Positions 5,445-6,002 of a DNA stretch of 6,002 nt are shown here, piece by piece. The stretch spans positions 1-6,002 of the forward strand of contig JBBQFB010000232.1 in the NCBI GenBank assembly GCA_038321545.1. Direction: 5' to 3'. Both the position numbers and the translations under genes were made by a program. Under the pieces are notes generated by a model, which was not told the DNA's origin, searched no databases, and worked only from the letters and a program-made list of their open reading frames with translations. Source of the stretch: VFJZ01 sp038321545 (GTDB lineage Bacteria; Actinomycetota; Thermoleophilia; Gaiellales; F1-60-MAGs149). How positions within the stretch are numbered: position 1 is the first letter of the stretch; each line of letters starts with the position of its first letter.

Positions 5445-6002
5445 ATGGCCGACGCCGCAGCACTCCCGTTCGCCGAGGCGCTCTACGAGGCAGCGCTCGC
5501 GGCCGACCGGCTCGATGCCGTCAACCGCGACGTCTCGGCCGTGCGCTCCGCGATCGACGACGCACCCGACCTCGCGCGGTTCCTCCGCAACCCGGCCTTC
5601 CCGGCCGACGCCAAGCGGCGGGTCCTCGACTCGATGACCGCCGGCGGAGAGCCGCTGGTCGCCAACTTCCTGAACGTGCTCATCTCGCACGGCCGCCTGG
5701 AACTGCTCGTCGACGCCGCCGAGGCGTTCGCCGACCGGTACCGGCGCGAGCAGCGCGAGCTCGCAGTGTCCGTGACGACGGCGGTGCCGATCGACGATGC
5801 CCAGGCGGACAGCCTGCGGCAGAAGCTCGAGTCGGCCACCGGACAGACCGTCACCATCCGCCGCACCGTCGATCCGTCGATCGTCGGCGGCGTCGTGCTC
5901 CGTGTCCGCGACCTGCTGGTCGACGCCTCCGTGCGTCGCCGGCTCGAAGGTCTGCGGCTCTCACTCAAGGCCAGCAAGCTTCCATCCGGAGGAGAAGCGT
6001 GA
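5445..6002 (+). CDS. atpH: ATP synthase F1 subunit delta
   Basis: This 185-residue subunit delta (OSCP family) joins the b stalk to the top of the F1 head. The N-terminal helical domain is recognised by PFAEALYEAA, NPAFPADAKRRVLDSM and VANFLNVLISHGRLELL. The C-terminal domain carries the OSCP signature, VDPSIVGGVVLRVRD followed by DASVRRRLEGLR, at about residues 142-170. Length is normal for the family (about 175-185). ATG 5445 starts two bases after the atpF stop with no clear Shine-Dalgarno, so it is likely coupled to atpF. The final bases hold GGAGG (5988-5992) six bases before GTG 5999, which overlaps the TGA stop as GTGA and probably starts atpA beyond the window. Gene order b-delta then alpha agrees with the usual bacterial operon. 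Confidence 0.96.
   Translation: MADAAALPFAEALYEAALAADRLDAVNRDVSAVRSAIDDAPDLARFLRNPAFPADAKRRVLDSMTAGGEPLVANFLNVLISHGRLELLVDAAEAFADRYRREQRELAVSVTTAVPIDDAQADSLRQKLESATGQTVTIRRTVDPSIVGGVVLRVRDLLVDASVRRRLEGLRLSLKASKLPSGGEA
5988..6001 (+). promoter_or_regulatory. Probable ribosome binding site and GTG start of atpA
   Basis: GGAGG (5988-5992) followed by GTG at 5999 gives a six-base spacer and a GTGA overlap with the atpH stop, the same arrangement as atpI/atpB. The coding sequence lies outside the window, so a later ATG or GTG start cannot be excluded. Confidence 0.5.

Noticed and set aside
3850..5463. Very long open frame on the - strand (537 codons) across atpB, atpE and atpF
   Set aside because: It lies opposite well-identified genes. 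In GC-rich coding DNA the antisense frame seldom meets stop codons. Its product is low-complexity, rich in Arg, Asp, His and Gln, and shows no domain.
1..6002. Mobile elements, CRISPR arrays, tRNA or rRNA genes
   Set aside because: I saw no direct repeat arrays, transposase motifs, terminal inverted repeats or RNA gene signatures. All the space is taken by coding genes and short gaps.

Overview
The window is a high-GC bacterial chromosomal segment. All genes are on the + strand and tightly packed. It holds the end of a pyrimidine-salvage gene, a lipid-carrier sugar transferase gene, two accessory genes, and the first half of an F1Fo ATP synthase operon. The base composition, the use of GTG and TTG starts, near-leaderless promoters of TANNNT type, and a WecA/TagO-type gene upstream of the atp cluster all point to Actinomycetota. 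Separate atpF and atpH genes argue against mycobacteria, where the two are fused. The upp - wecA - atp order together with a cysteine dioxygenase would suit a deep-branching class such as Thermoleophilia. That placement is inference from gene order, not from a database comparison.

Layout: 1-243 is the C-terminal part of uracil phosphoribosyltransferase (upp), cut by the window edge. 292-1470 encodes a polytopic undecaprenyl-phosphate GlcNAc-1-phosphate transferase (WecA/TagO family). 1523-2110 encodes a cupin-fold cysteine dioxygenase. 2179-2895 encodes a 238-residue membrane-anchored protein that I do not recognise. 2896-3011 is non-coding and leads into a probable promoter for the ATP synthase operon (extended -10 at 3013-3021). 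The operon then runs atpZ-like (ending 3296), atpI-like (3293-3718), atpB (3715-4614, subunit a), atpE (4651-4899, subunit c), atpF (4912-5442, subunit b) and atpH (5445-6002, subunit delta). Stop/start overlaps of ATGA or GTGA type join atpZ/atpI and atpI/atpB. A GTGA overlap at the last bases of the window suggests that atpA begins there.

Working together: atpB, atpE and atpF build the membrane proton channel, rotor ring and stator of Fo. AtpH joins the stator to F1. The AtpZ- and AtpI-like proteins belong to families linked to c-ring assembly or Mg2+ handling. The transferase upstream starts lipid-linked cell-envelope glycans and is a known neighbour of atp genes in actinobacteria.

The most unusual spot is the start of the atpZ-like gene. 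Its membrane-spanning frame has no ATG, GTG or TTG start downstream of the apparent promoter. A good ribosome binding site and GTG at 3046 open a different frame, and a second strong site (3065-3071) points at an in-frame ATC. A 7-bp hairpin at 3117-3134 follows. Either an unusual start, a -1 frameshift, or a missing base in the assembly could explain this. No clear novel multi-gene system is visible; the rest is a well-known housekeeping region.
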